Notes: generated by a model from the letters alone, not told the origin. 64,000 nt of DNA from Actinoplanes sp. NBRC 103695 (GCF_030269485.1 NZ_BSTL01000002.1:297671-361670); one strand, 5' to 3'; shown: positions 52,452-61,571, counted from the stretch's first letter. Program-made: numbers and translations.

Positions 52452-53609
52452 TTGAGGCGTAACTATGTACGGGCCCTGGGTGCCGTGGGGCTCGCGGCCG
52501 CCATGCTCGCGGCGGCCGGATGTCAGGACTCGGGCAACAGCGACGGCGACGCCGCCGCGGCTGACTGCGGTGGCAAGATCGCGATCTTCGGTGCCTTCAC
52601 CGGCCCGAACGCGGGCCTCGTCATCCCGTCGCTCAACGGAGCCAAGATGGCGGTGAAGCAGTTCAACGCCGCGAACGCCAACTGCAAGGTCACCATGCAG
52701 GAGTTCGACACGCAGGGTAATGCGGACCAGGCGACGCCGATCGCCAACCAGGTCGCGCAGGACCAGTCGTTCCTCGCCGTCATCGGTGGTCACTTCTCCG
52801 GCGAGTCGAAGGCGACGATGCCGATCTACGAGGCCGCCGGTCTCGTCATGGTCAGCCCGTCGGCGACCGCCACCGAGCTCACCGCGGCCGGCAACAAGTC
52901 GTTCCACCGCGTCGTGGGCAACGACGGCACGCAGGCCGCCGCCGCCGTGGAGTACATCAAGAACGTCCAGAAGGGCCAGAAGGTCTTCCTGATCGACGAC
53001 GGCCAGACCTACGGCGTCGGCATCATCGACGGCGTGAAGAAGGGCCTCGGCGCCACGGCGGTCGCCTCCGACAAGGTGCAGACCGACCAGACCAACTTCG
53101 ACGCCACGATCTCCAAGATCAAGTCGTCGGGTGCCGACACCATCGCGTACGGCGGTTACACCAACGAGGCGGCTCCGCTGCTGAAGCAGGCCCGCGCGGC
53201 CGGCGTCAAGGCGAAGTTCATCGGTTTCGACGGCCTCTACGACCCCGGCTTCCCGTCGGGCGCCGGCGACGCCGCCAACGACGCCATCGTGACCTGCCCC
53301 TGCCTCCCGGCGGACAAGGCCGGCGGCACGTTCTCGAAGGACTACCAGGCCGAGTACGGCCAGGCCCCGGGTTCGTACGGTGCTGAGGGCTACGACGGCG
53401 CGACCGTTCTGCTGGACGGTTTCAAGGCCGGCAAGAAGACCCGTGCCGACCTGCTCGCCTGGGTCGACGCCTACGACAAGCAGGGCGTCTCGAAGTACAT
53501 CAAGTTCGACCCCAGTGGTGACGTGGACAAGTCCAAGGTCGCCATCTGGTCGTACAAGATCACGGGTGGCAAGTTCGAGCCCGAGCAGGAGATCAAGCTC
53601 ACCAGCTGA
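52452..53609 (+). CDS. livJ: Branched-chain amino-acid ABC transporter binding protein, copy 2
   Basis: The 385-residue lipoprotein is the same length as copy 1, with TTG start, lipobox (MLAAAGC) and the same binding-fold motifs (IAIFGAFTGPNAG, VMVSPSATATELT, FHRVVGNDGTQAAAA, AKFIGFDGLYDPGF). Differences cluster in the signal region and a few loops, while other blocks match exactly. It is followed closely by livH and is the likely operon-linked copy. An intercistronic hairpin probably keeps its transcript more abundant than the permease genes. Ligand choice between leucine, isoleucine, valine or others cannot be read. Confidence 0.93.
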   Translation: MRRNYVRALGAVGLAAAMLAAAGCQDSGNSDGDAAAADCGGKIAIFGAFTGPNAGLVIPSLNGAKMAVKQFNAANANCKVTMQEFDTQGNADQATPIANQVAQDQSFLAVIGGHFSGESKATMPIYEAAGLVMVSPSATATELTAAGNKSFHRVVGNDGTQAAAAVEYIKNVQKGQKVFLIDDGQTYGVGIIDGVKKGLGATAVASDKVQTDQTNFDATISKIKSSGADTIAYGGYTNEAAPLLKQARAAGVKAKFIGFDGLYDPGFPSGAGDAANDAIVTCPCLPADKAGGTFSKDYQAEYGQAPGSYGAEGYDGATVLLDGFKAGKKTRADLLAWVDAYDKQGVSKYIKFDPSGDVDKSKVAIWSYKITGGKFEPEQEIKLTS

Positions 53610-53626
53610 TCCATTGGTACGTGATT

Positions 53627-53657
53627 GCGGCCGGGGGTGTCCTTCACCCTCGGCCGC
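53627..53657 (+). terminator. Intercistronic hairpin between binding protein and livH
   Basis: GCGGCCGGGGGTG and CACCCTCGGCCGC form a 13-bp stem (one G-U pair) with loop TCCTT. Placed between the binding-protein gene and livH, it probably acts as a partial terminator or a 3'-end stabiliser. Confidence 0.7.
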
Positions 53658-53679
53658 GTCTGGTGCATAAGGAGTTTCC

Positions 53680-54621
53680 GTGAATTTCGACGAACTCTTC
53701 GGGCACCTGGGTCAGCACACGGTGGACGGCTTGGCGAAGGGCTCCATCTATGCCCTCGTCGCGCTCGGCTACACGCTGGTCTACGGCGTTCTGAAGCTGA
53801 TTAACTTCGCCCATTCCGAGGTCTTCATGGTCGGCACCTTCGCCGTCCTGGGCACCTGGACGGTCATGGGCGCGACCAACAACCCGGGGATCGGCATGAT
53901 GCTGGTCTTCCTGGCGGCTGGTCTGGTGGCCGGAGCAGTGGCCTCCGGCGCGACCGCCGTGGCGGTCGAGCGCATCGCGTACAAACGGTTGCGGACCATG
54001 AACGCCCCACCCCTGGCGTTCCTGATCACCGCGATCGGCCTCTCCCTGGTTCTTTCCGAGGCCTTCGGTGTGTGGCAGGGCCGCCTGGTCAAGGGCATGC
54101 CCACGATCGTGCCGCAGGAGGTCGTGTTCCAGATCGGCAACACGGCCATCACGAACACCCAGCTGATCACGGTCGTGGCAGCGATCCTGATGATGATCGG
54201 GCTGGACGTCTTCATCAACCGCACCCGGTACGGCCGGGGCGTGCGGGCGGTGGCACAGAACCCGGACACCGCGGCGCTGATGGGCGTCAACAAGGACCGG
54301 GTGATCATGCTGATCTTCCTGCTCGGTGGTCTTCTGGCGGGGGCCGCCGCGCTGCTCTACTCGGTGCGGTACGGCAACACACGGTTCAACGTCGGCTTCA
54401 TCCTGGGCCTCAAGGCGTTCACCGCCGCGGTCCTCGGCGGCATCGGCAACCTGCGCGGCGCGCTGGTCGGCGGTCTCGTCCTGGGCGTCATCGAGGTGTA
54501 CGCCGCTACGCTGACCTCCTCCAACTGGGAGGACGTCGCCGCGTTCGTGGTCCTGGTCGTGGTGCTGCTGTTCCGCCCGACCGGTCTGCTGGGCGAGTCG
54601 CTGGGGAGGGCCCGGGCATGA
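53680..54621 (+). CDS. livH: Branched-chain amino-acid ABC permease LivH
   Basis: The 313-residue permease has about eight helices and LivH landmarks: GLAKGSIYALVALGYTLVYG, INFAHSEVFMVG, RTRYGRGVRAVAQNPDTAAL and GLKAFTAAVLGGIGNLRGAL (permease-ATPase coupling loop). It pairs with LivM in the membrane. GTG 53680 has AAGGAG upstream. Its stop overlaps the livM ATG. Confidence 0.96.
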   Translation: MNFDELFGHLGQHTVDGLAKGSIYALVALGYTLVYGVLKLINFAHSEVFMVGTFAVLGTWTVMGATNNPGIGMMLVFLAAGLVAGAVASGATAVAVERIAYKRLRTMNAPPLAFLITAIGLSLVLSEAFGVWQGRLVKGMPTIVPQEVVFQIGNTAITNTQLITVVAAILMMIGLDVFINRTRYGRGVRAVAQNPDTAALMGVNKDRVIMLIFLLGGLLAGAAALLYSVRYGNTRFNVGFILGLKAFTAAVLGGIGNLRGALVGGLVLGVIEVYAATLTSSNWEDVAAFVVLVVVLLFRPTGLLGESLGRARA

Positions 54622-55769
54622 CGACAGACTCCAAGGTCGAACGAGACCCCAAGGTCGAACGCAAGCGCGTCTCCATCGGCGACCGCTGGCGGGCGCTGCC
54701 GAAGTGGCAGCGGTGGCTGGGCTTCGCGGCCTTCGTCGCGTTCCTCTACTACCTGCCGCTGCTCGGCATCCCCGGCCTGACCTGGCTGCGGACCGACTAC
54801 ATCGCGAACGGCAACAACTGGGCGGGTGTGCTCTTCACCTGCGCGGTCTACGTGCTGATCGCCTTGGGTCTGAACGTGGTCATCGGCCTGGCCGGCCTGC
54901 TCGACCTCGGCTACGTCGGGTTCTACGCGGTCGGCGCGTACAGCGTCGCGCTGTTCGGATCCCGGCAGTCGCCGGTGGTGCAGGCGATCCAGGACAAGTT
55001 CGGGCTGAGCCAGGAATGGGCCATGCTCTGGGCGGTGTGCATCATCATCGCGCTGGTCCTGGCGATGATCTCCGGCGTGCTGCTGGGCTGGCCGACGCTG
55101 CGGTTGCGCGGTGACTACCTGGCCATCGTGACGCTGGGCTTCGGCGAGATCATCCAGCGCGTGGTGCGCAACTCGGTGAGCTGGTCCGGTGGTCCGGCCG
55201 GTATCGCGGCCATCCCCGGTCCCGAGGGCGCGCCGTCCGCGGACAACAAGGTCTTCGGCCTGCTCGACGCCAAGCCGTGGTACTGGCTGGCGTTGTCGGT
55301 CGTGCTGCTGATCGTGTTCCTGGTCCGCCGGCTGGAGAACAGCCGGGTCGGCCGGGCGTGGCTGGCGGTGCGGGAGGACGAGGACGCGGCCGCGGTGATG
55401 GGCGTGTACCCGTTCAAGTTCAAGCTGTGGGCGTTCGCCATCGGCGCGGCGCTCGGTGGTCTGTCCGGCCTGCTGTTCGCCAGCCGAGCCGGGTTCATCG
55501 AGCCGAACCAGTTCAACGCGCAGCTGTCCATCCTGTTCGTCGCCATGGTCGTGGTCGGCGGTGCGGGCAACATGGCCGGTGTCGCGGTGGGCGCGTTCCT
55601 GCTGGCGTACCTGCCGGAGCGGTTCCGGGACTTCGCCGAGTGGCGGTTCCTGGTGTTCGGTCTGGCTCTGGTCATCGTCATGCTCATCCGGCCGCAGGGT
55701 CTGTTCCCGAGCCGGCGGCGAGCTCGCGAGTTGCAGGACCGACGGGAGGAGGTGCCGGCCGGTGTCTGA
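54618..55769 (+). CDS. livM: Branched-chain amino-acid ABC permease LivM
   Basis: The 383-residue permease has a basic N-terminus with a short repeated motif (KVERDPKVERKR), then about nine helices. Landmarks are LGLNVVIGLAGLLDLGYVGF, LRLRGDYLAIVTLGFGEII, LRRLENSRVGRAW-like (RRLENSRVGRAWLAVREDED) and VVGGAGNMAGVAVGAFLLAY. ATG 54618 overlaps the livH stop; livG starts inside its last codons. Confidence 0.96.
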   Translation: MTTDSKVERDPKVERKRVSIGDRWRALPKWQRWLGFAAFVAFLYYLPLLGIPGLTWLRTDYIANGNNWAGVLFTCAVYVLIALGLNVVIGLAGLLDLGYVGFYAVGAYSVALFGSRQSPVVQAIQDKFGLSQEWAMLWAVCIIIALVLAMISGVLLGWPTLRLRGDYLAIVTLGFGEIIQRVVRNSVSWSGGPAGIAAIPGPEGAPSADNKVFGLLDAKPWYWLALSVVLLIVFLVRRLENSRVGRAWLAVREDEDAAAVMGVYPFKFKLWAFAIGAALGGLSGLLFASRAGFIEPNQFNAQLSILFVAMVVVGGAGNMAGVAVGAFLLAYLPERFRDFAEWRFLVFGLALVIVMLIRPQGLFPSRRRARELQDRREEVPAGV

Positions 55770-56658
55770 CCTGACGCGTACGGTGCTGCTCGATGTGGAC
55801 CACGTGACGCTGAAGTTCGGCGGCGTCGTGGCTCTCAACGACGTGAGCTTCAACATCTACCGGGGCGAGATCCTCGGCCTGATCGGCCCGAACGGCGCCG
55901 GCAAGACGACGTGCTTCAACGTCATGACCGGCGTCTACAAGCCGACCTCGGGCAAGGTGACGTTCGACGGCGACAAGATCACCGGTCGCCGTCCGCACGA
56001 GATCAACCACATGGGCGTGGCACGCACGTTCCAGAACATCCGGTTGTTCCCGGAGATGACGGCGCTCGAGAACGTCATGGTCGGGACCGACTCCCGGCAC
56101 AAGACGAGCGTGGTGGGCGCGCTGTTCCGGCTCTACCGCGTGCGGGTCAAGCCGGAGGAACTGCCGGCCGTCGACTCGGACAACGGCTTCATCCGGTTCA
56201 CCCAGCAGGTCCGCCGCTGGGGCGCCAAGACGTTCGGGCTGTCCCGGCACACCCTCGAGGAACGGGCCGGCGAGCGGAAGTCGCTCGATCTGCTCCGCTT
56301 CGTCGGGATCGAGCACCGGGCGAACGAGGAGGCGCGCAACCTGCCGTACGGCGACCAGCGCCGCCTCGAGATCGCCCGGGCGCTGGCCACCGAGCCGAAG
56401 CTGCTCTGCCTGGACGAGCCGGCCGCCGGCTTCAACCCGGCGGAGAAGGAGGATCTCCTCCAGCTCATCCGCAGGATCCGCGACCTGGGGTACACCGTGT
56501 TGCTGATCGAGCACGACATGCGGCTGGTCATGGGTGTGACCGACCGGATCGTGGTGCTGGAGTTCGGTAAGAAGATCGCGGAGGGCAGCCCGGCAGAGGT
56601 CCGGGACAACCCCAAGGTCATCGCCGCTTACCTGGGGGAGACCGCAGATGCTTCTTGA
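55762..56658 (+). CDS. livG: Branched-chain amino-acid ABC ATPase LivG
   Basis: The 298-residue ATPase has Walker A GPNGAGKTT, a Q-loop in ARTFQNIRLF, signature YGDQR (LPYGDQRRLEIARAL, the usual Liv variant of LSGGQ), Walker B LLCLDEPAAGFNP and switch His in LLIEHDMRLVM. An insert at about 115-165 makes it longer than E. coli LivG. GTG 55762 overlaps the livM end. Confidence 0.95.
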   Translation: MSDLTRTVLLDVDHVTLKFGGVVALNDVSFNIYRGEILGLIGPNGAGKTTCFNVMTGVYKPTSGKVTFDGDKITGRRPHEINHMGVARTFQNIRLFPEMTALENVMVGTDSRHKTSVVGALFRLYRVRVKPEELPAVDSDNGFIRFTQQVRRWGAKTFGLSRHTLEERAGERKSLDLLRFVGIEHRANEEARNLPYGDQRRLEIARALATEPKLLCLDEPAAGFNPAEKEDLLQLIRRIRDLGYTVLLIEHDMRLVMGVTDRIVVLEFGKKIAEGSPAEVRDNPKVIAAYLGETADAS

Positions 56659-57358
56659 ACTGGACGAGATCGTCGTCAAGTACGGTCGCATCGAGGCTCT
56701 GCACGGGATGACGATCCAGGTCGCCGAGGGCGAGGTGGTGGCTCTGATCGGTGCGAACGGCGCCGGGAAGACCACCACGATGCGGGCGATCTCGGGTCTG
56801 AACCCGTTGGCCTCCGGCAAGATCCGGTTCGACGGCAAGGACATCAGCAACCTGCGGGCCGACCTGCGGGTGCCTCTGGGCATCTGCCAGTCACCCGAGG
56901 GCCGGGGCATCTTCCCGGGCATGTCGGTCCTGGAAAACCTCGACATGGGCGCCTTCACCCGGCGCGACACGTCCGAGGTGGCCAAGGATCTGGACCGCGT
57001 GCTCACTCTCTTCCCGCGGCTGGCCGAGCGGCGTAAGCAGGCCGGTGGCACCCTGTCCGGCGGCGAGCAGCAGATGCTCGCGGTCGGCCGGGCGCTGATG
57101 AGCCGGCCACGTCTGCTCCTGCTGGACGAACCGTCGATGGGCCTCGCCCCGATGATCATCCAGCAGATCTTCGACATCATCACGGAGATCAACCAGCAGG
57201 GCACCACGGTGCTGCTGGTGGAGCAGAACGCCCAGCAGGCGCTCTCCCGGGCGCACCGCGGGTACGTGCTGGAGACCGGGCGGATCGTCAAGGAGGGCAC
57301 TGGTCAGGAGCTCCTCCACGACCCGTCGGTCAAGGAGGCGTACCTCGGGGTCGCCTGA
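56648..57358 (+). CDS. livF: Branched-chain amino-acid ABC ATPase LivF
   Basis: The 236-residue ATPase has Walker A GANGAGKTT, signature LSGGEQQ, Walker B LLLLDEPSMGLAP and a Liv-type VEQNAQQAL switch region in which the usual His is absent, as normal for LivF. It pairs with LivG to energise LivHM. ATG 56648 lies 11 bp inside livG. A strong terminator follows. Confidence 0.96.
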   Translation: MLLELDEIVVKYGRIEALHGMTIQVAEGEVVALIGANGAGKTTTMRAISGLNPLASGKIRFDGKDISNLRADLRVPLGICQSPEGRGIFPGMSVLENLDMGAFTRRDTSEVAKDLDRVLTLFPRLAERRKQAGGTLSGGEQQMLAVGRALMSRPRLLLLDEPSMGLAPMIIQQIFDIITEINQQGTTVLLVEQNAQQALSRAHRGYVLETGRIVKEGTGQELLHDPSVKEAYLGVA

Positions 57359-57374
57359 TCGTTGGTACCTGAAA

Positions 57375-57405
57375 GGGGGCGGCCGCGTTTCGCGCGGCCG
57401 CCCCC
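57375..57405 (+). terminator. Rho-independent terminator of the liv operon
   Basis: A perfect 13-bp stem (GGGGGCGGCCGCG and its complement) with loop TTTCG is followed by GGCTTTTCTG. It lies 17 bp after the livF stop. Confidence 0.9.
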
Positions 57406-57429
57406 GGCTTTTCTGTCACACCCCCGGAC

Positions 57430-57435
57430 TAGAGT
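57430..57435 (+). promoter_or_regulatory. polA -10 element, probably leaderless
   Basis: TAGAGT (TANNNT) lies eight bases before the polA GTG, so transcription would start at or within a base or two of the start codon. No ribosome site is present, consistent with a leaderless mRNA. Confidence 0.55.
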
Positions 57436-57443
57436 CGTCACCC

Positions 57444-60137
57444 GTGAGTGCTGAAGCCAAAGACCGCCTGCTCCTGCTGGATGGCCATTCCCTGGCCTAC
57501 CGCGCGTTCTTCGCGCTTCCGGTGGAAAACTTCTCCACCCAGACCGGGCAGCCGACCAACGCGGTCTTCGGCTTCACGTCGATGCTGATCAACATGCTGC
57601 GCGACGAGCAGCCGACGCACATCGTGGTCGCCTTCGACGTGTCCCGGGTGTCGTTCCGCACCGAGAAATACGCGGACTACAAGGCCGGTCGATCCGAGAC
57701 GCCACAACCCTTCAAGGGTCAGGTCAGCCTGATCAAAGAGGTGCTGGAGGCGCTACGCATCCCGGTGGTCGAAAAGCCGGGGTACGAAGCGGACGACGTG
57801 ATCGGCACGCTCGCCACGCAGGGCCGCGAGGCCGGCATGGAGGTGGTCATCTCCACCGGCGACCGGGACGCGTTCCAGCTCGCCGACGAGCACGTGACGA
57901 TCCTCTACCCGGTCCGCGGCGTGTCCGAGGTGTGGCGGATGACGCCGGACGCGATCGAGGCGAAATACTTCGTCCGGCCCGACCGCTACCGCGACAAGGC
58001 GGCCCTGGTCGGCGAGAGCAGCGACAACCTGACCGGCGTCCCCGGTGTCGGCGACAAGACCGCGGCGAAATGGATCAACGAGTACGGCGGCCTGGACGGC
58101 ATCATCGCCGCGGCCGACAAGATCAAGGGCAAGGCCGGCGAGAACCTGCGCTCGCACCTGGCCGAGGTGATGCGCAACTACGAGCTCAACAAGCTGGTCT
58201 GCGACCTGGAGCTGCCGCTCGGCCCGCAGGACGTGAAGTGGCAGGGCTGGGACCGTGAGGCGGTGCACCAGGTCTTCGACGCGCTCGAGTTCCGGGTGCT
58301 GCGCGAGCGGCTCTATTCCTACCTCGAGTCGGTCGAGCCCGAGGCGGAGTCCGGCTTCGACCTGTCCGCCAGTGTGCTGGGCGCCGGTGAGGTGGCGGGC
58401 TGGCTGGCCGAGCACGCCCGGGAGGCGCCGATCGGCGTCGCGGTCACCGGGAAATTCGGCCGGGGCACCGGCGAGCTGACCGGCATCGCGGTGGCCACCG
58501 GCGACGGGCCGGCGGCCTGGTTCGATCCCGCGGCGCTCGACGAGTCCGACGAGCAGGCGGTGGCCGGCTGGCTGGCCGATCCCGCGCGGCCCAAGGTCAT
58601 CCACGACGCCAAGCCCGCGAGGCTGGCGTTCCGGGCGCACGGCTGGACCCTGGCCGGCGTACGCGTCGACACCGCCCTGGCGGCCTATCTCGCCAAGCCC
58701 GACCAGCGCGCCTACGACCTGACCGACCTCGCCCTGCGCTACCTCAAGCGCGAGCTGCGGGTGGACGCGCCGGAGGACGGCCAGCTCACCCTCGACGTCA
58801 TGGGCGACCAGCAGGAGGGCACCGCCGAGCAGAACGTGATGCTCCGCGCCCGCGCCACCCTCGACCTGGCCGACACCCTGACCGAGGAGCTGTCCCGCGA
58901 CGACGGCGCCTCCCAGCGGCTCCTGGTGGAGGTCGAGCAGCCGCTGTCGATGGTGCTCGGCGAGATGGAGCACGTCGGCATCGCGGCCGACACCGACTAC
59001 CTCTCCGAGCTCGAGTCGCACTTCGCCGCCGAGGTGAAATCGGCGCAGCAGGCCGCGCACGAGGTGGTCGGCCGCGAGTTCAACCTGGGCTCGCCCAAGC
59101 AGCTCCAGGAGATCCTGTTCACCGAGCGGAGCCTGCCCAAGACCAAGCGCATCAAGTCGGGCTACACCACCGACGCCGACGCGCTGCAGAGCCTGTTCAC
59201 GCAGACCGGCGACCCGCTGCTCGCCCACCTGCTCCGGCACCGCGACGTGGCCAAGCTCAAGTCCACGGTGGACGGCCTGCTCAAGTCGGTCTCCGACGAC
59301 GGGCGCATCCACACCACGTTCAACCAGACGGTGGCCGCCACCGGCCGGCTCTCGTCGACCGACCCGAACCTGCAGAACATCCCGATCCGCACCGAGGAGG
59401 GCCGGCGGATCCGCCGGGCGTTCGTGGTCGGCGCCGGCTTCGACCAGCTGATGACCGCCGACTACAGCCAGATCGAGATGCGGATCATGGCGCATCTGTC
59501 CGGCGACGAGGCGCTGATCGAGGCGTTCAACTCGGCCTTCGACTTCCACGCGGCCACCGCGTCGTCGGTGTTCCACGTCCCGGTCGAGGAGGTCGTCCCC
59601 GATCAGCGGCGCAAGATCAAGGCCATGAACTACGGCTTGGCGTACGGGCTGAGCGCGTTCGGTCTCTCCAACCAGCTGAGCATCTCCACCGACGACGCCA
59701 AGGGCCTGATGGAGGAGTACTTCACCCGGTTCGGTGGCGTCCGTGACTACCTGCAGGCCGTGGTGAAACGGGCCGTGCAGGACGGCTACACCGCGACGAT
59801 CCTCGGCCGCCGGCGCTATCTGCCCGATCTGACCAGCGACAACCGGCAACGGCGGGAGATGGCCGAGCGGATGGCGCTGAACGCCCCGATCCAGGGGTCG
59901 GCGGCGGACATCATCAAGGTCGCGATGCTGAAGACCGACGCGGCGCTGCGCACGTCCGGGCTGCGGTCGCGGATGCTGCTCCAGGTGCACGACGAGCTGG
60001 TCTTCGACGTGGCGCCGGGGGAGCAGGAGCCGCTGGAGGAGCTGGTCCGGCGCGAGATGGGCGCCGCGCATCAGCTGTCCGTGCCGCTTGAGGTGTCGGT
60101 CGGCGTGGGCCGGGACTGGAACGGCGCCGACCACTGA
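57444..60137 (+). CDS. polA: DNA polymerase I
   Basis: The 897-residue protein has an N-terminal 5'-3' exonuclease domain (LLLLDGHSLAYRAFFAL, EKPGYEADDVIGTLA, STGDRDAFQL). The middle 3'-5' exonuclease-like domain lacks convincing catalytic acidics, as usual in actinobacteria. The polymerase domain has motif A (TADYSQIEMRIMAHLSGDE), motif B (RRKIKAMNYGLAYGLSAFG) and motif C (LLQVHDELVFDV). It fills gaps in lagging-strand synthesis and repair. It is transcribed alone between the liv terminator and the arsR region. Confidence 0.97.
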   Translation: MSAEAKDRLLLLDGHSLAYRAFFALPVENFSTQTGQPTNAVFGFTSMLINMLRDEQPTHIVVAFDVSRVSFRTEKYADYKAGRSETPQPFKGQVSLIKEVLEALRIPVVEKPGYEADDVIGTLATQGREAGMEVVISTGDRDAFQLADEHVTILYPVRGVSEVWRMTPDAIEAKYFVRPDRYRDKAALVGESSDNLTGVPGVGDKTAAKWINEYGGLDGIIAAADKIKGKAGENLRSHLAEVMRNYELNKLVCDLELPLGPQDVKWQGWDREAVHQVFDALEFRVLRERLYSYLESVEPEAESGFDLSASVLGAGEVAGWLAEHAREAPIGVAVTGKFGRGTGELTGIAVATGDGPAAWFDPAALDESDEQAVAGWLADPARPKVIHDAKPARLAFRAHGWTLAGVRVDTALAAYLAKPDQRAYDLTDLALRYLKRELRVDAPEDGQLTLDVMGDQQEGTAEQNVMLRARATLDLADTLTEELSRDDGASQRLLVEVEQPLSMVLGEMEHVGIAADTDYLSELESHFAAEVKSAQQAAHEVVGREFNLGSPKQLQEILFTERSLPKTKRIKSGYTTDADALQSLFTQTGDPLLAHLLRHRDVAKLKSTVDGLLKSVSDDGRIHTTFNQTVAATGRLSSTDPNLQNIPIRTEEGRRIRRAFVVGAGFDQLMTADYSQIEMRIMAHLSGDEALIEAFNSAFDFHAATASSVFHVPVEEVVPDQRRKIKAMNYGLAYGLSAFGLSNQLSISTDDAKGLMEEYFTRFGGVRDYLQAVVKRAVQDGYTATILGRRRYLPDLTSDNRQRREMAERMALNAPIQGSAADIIKVAMLKTDAALRTSGLRSRMLLQVHDELVFDVAPGEQEPLEELVRREMGAAHQLSVPLEVSVGVGRDWNGADH

Positions 60138-60253
60138 GCGTGAGCACTGATGTCATCCGTGCCGATCTCGTGAACGCTTTCGACACATCTCTAATCAGAT
60201 GGGCGTGACCTGGGAAAACATCGGGGTTGCGGTCGTTTGCTTAGCTGTGCCAC

Positions 60254-60628
60254 ATGCCAGTCTCGACGACGGAGATGACGTCACAGACAGACACCGCCGC
60301 GTGGCAACCGATCACGCGAGGTGCACTGGACGCCGAGCACGCGACCGCTTTCGCACCGATGTTCAAGGCTCTGGGTGATCCGGTCCGGCTCCGCTTGCTC
60401 TCGATGATCGCGTCGGCGGGCGGCGGCGAGGTCTGCGTCTGCGACCTCACCGGGTCGTTCGCGCTGACCGGGCCGACCATCTCGCACCACCTCAAGGTGC
60501 TGCGCGAGGCCGGCCTGGTGGACAGTGACCGCCGCGGCACCTGGGTGTACTACCGCCTGGTGCCGGCGGCGATCACGCTGATGGCGGGTCTGCTCGCGAT
60601 CGCCGAGCCGGTCGCCGCCGCCCTCTGA
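60254..60628 (+). CDS. ArsR/SmtB-family metalloregulator
   Basis: The 124-residue winged-helix repressor has the ArsR arsenic-site pattern VCVCDLTG (adjacent Cys-x-Cys before the recognition helix), LGDPVRLRLLSMI and SHHLKVLREAGLVDSDRRG. Such proteins release DNA on binding As(III) or related thiophilic ions. No arsenic gene is adjacent. An inverted repeat CATCT-CTAATC-AGATG lies upstream at 60186-60201. The ATG is only about eight bases from a TTAGCT -10-like element, so the message may be leaderless. Confidence 0.9.
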   Translation: MPVSTTEMTSQTDTAAWQPITRGALDAEHATAFAPMFKALGDPVRLRLLSMIASAGGGEVCVCDLTGSFALTGPTISHHLKVLREAGLVDSDRRGTWVYYRLVPAAITLMAGLLAIAEPVAAAL

Positions 60629-60745
60629 TCACTTCAGCGGGTGGTGGTCCCAGTTGATCGGCGACCAGCGCCGGGCGGTGTCCTCGACGTCGCCGTCGGG
60701 CCGCTGGGCGAGGTGCCGGTGCACGTAGCCGACGACCTTGCCCAT
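60629..60745 (-). CDS. Small 38-residue protein, ends convergent with arsR
   Basis: The ORF begins at ATG 60745 after GGGAGG and encodes a 38-residue peptide (MGKVVGYVHRHLAQRPDG, then DVEDTARRWSPINWDHHPLK). It has clear coding-like composition and a distinctive INWDHH ending. It starts 28 bp after the methyltransferase stop on the same strand and abuts the arsR stop. The family is not recognised; conservation would settle it. Confidence 0.55.
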   Translation of the reverse strand: MGKVVGYVHRHLAQRPDGDVEDTARRWSPINWDHHPLK

Positions 60746-60773
60746 GACCTCCCGTTACCCCAGGTCAGGCGGG

Positions 60774-61571
60774 TCATTCGTCCCGGGTGCAGACGAAGAT
60801 CGCGGTGCCCGGGAAGAGCCGGCCGCGCAGGGGGCTCCACTGCCCCCAGATCTGCTCGTGGCCGTCCGGCCACTCCGGCTCGACCAGGTCCCGCAGGCGG
60901 AGACCGGCCGCCACCAGCTCGCGGACCCGGTCGCCGAGGGTCCGGTGCTGCTCGACGTAGGTCGGCGCACCCGACTCGTCCTCCTCCACGTACGGCCGGC
61001 GGTCGAAGTACGAGTTGACCGCGAGCAGGCCGCGCTCGTCCGGCTCGTCGAGGAAGACCCACCGCATCGGATGGGTGATCGAGAACACCCAGGAGCCGCC
61101 CGGACGGAGCACGCGTGCCACCTCGCGCATCACGGCGCCCGAGTCGGCAACGAACGGGACCGCGCCGAAAGCGGTGAACACGATGTCGAAGGCGCCGGTG
61201 GCGAAGGGAAGCGCCAGAGCGTCAGCCTGGACGAGCGGGACGCGTACCCCCGAACGGTCTGACCCCTCGCGCGCCTGCCGCAACATGCCCGCCGAGAGAT
61301 CCATGGCAACCACCTCGGCACCCGCGCCGCGCAGCCAGCGCGCGCCGGAGGCCGCGCCGCAGCCGAGCTCCAGCACCCGCCGGCCGCGGACCTCGCCGAG
61401 CAGATGGGCATCCGCCTCGCGCACGCCCTCGGGGCACCAGACGAGATCCACGTCGCCGAGGAAGGCGCCGTGCTCGGCCTGGTAGTCGTCGGCGTCGATG
61501 TCCCACCAGCCGCGGCTCGCGACCCTGCTTTCGGCGTCCGAGACGGGGCGTCGGGCAACTTTGTCGATCAC
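60774..61571 (-). CDS. Class I SAM-dependent methyltransferase
   Basis: The 265-residue protein has the SAM-binding motif I VLELGCGAASGARWL, motif II (VVAMDLSAGMLRQARE), motif III (FDIVFTAFGAVPFV) and motif IV-like VARVLRPGGSWVFSITHPM. It belongs to the Methyltransf_11 type; substrate unknown. GTG 61571 is the start. It is divergent from rpsA across about 310 bp containing the rpsA promoter. Confidence 0.92.
   Translation of the reverse strand: MIDKVARRPVSDAESRVASRGWWDIDADDYQAEHGAFLGDVDLVWCPEGVREADAHLLGEVRGRRVLELGCGAASGARWLRGAGAEVVAMDLSAGMLRQAREGSDRSGVRVPLVQADALALPFATGAFDIVFTAFGAVPFVADSGAVMREVARVLRPGGSWVFSITHPMRWVFLDEPDERGLLAVNSYFDRRPYVEEDESGAPTYVEQHRTLGDRVRELVAAGLRLRDLVEPEWPDGHEQIWGQWSPLRGRLFPGTAIFVCTRDE

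Noticed and set aside
57753..60134. 793-residue frame antisense to polA
   Set aside because: It is fully inside polA on the other strand, with no domain and no ribosome site.
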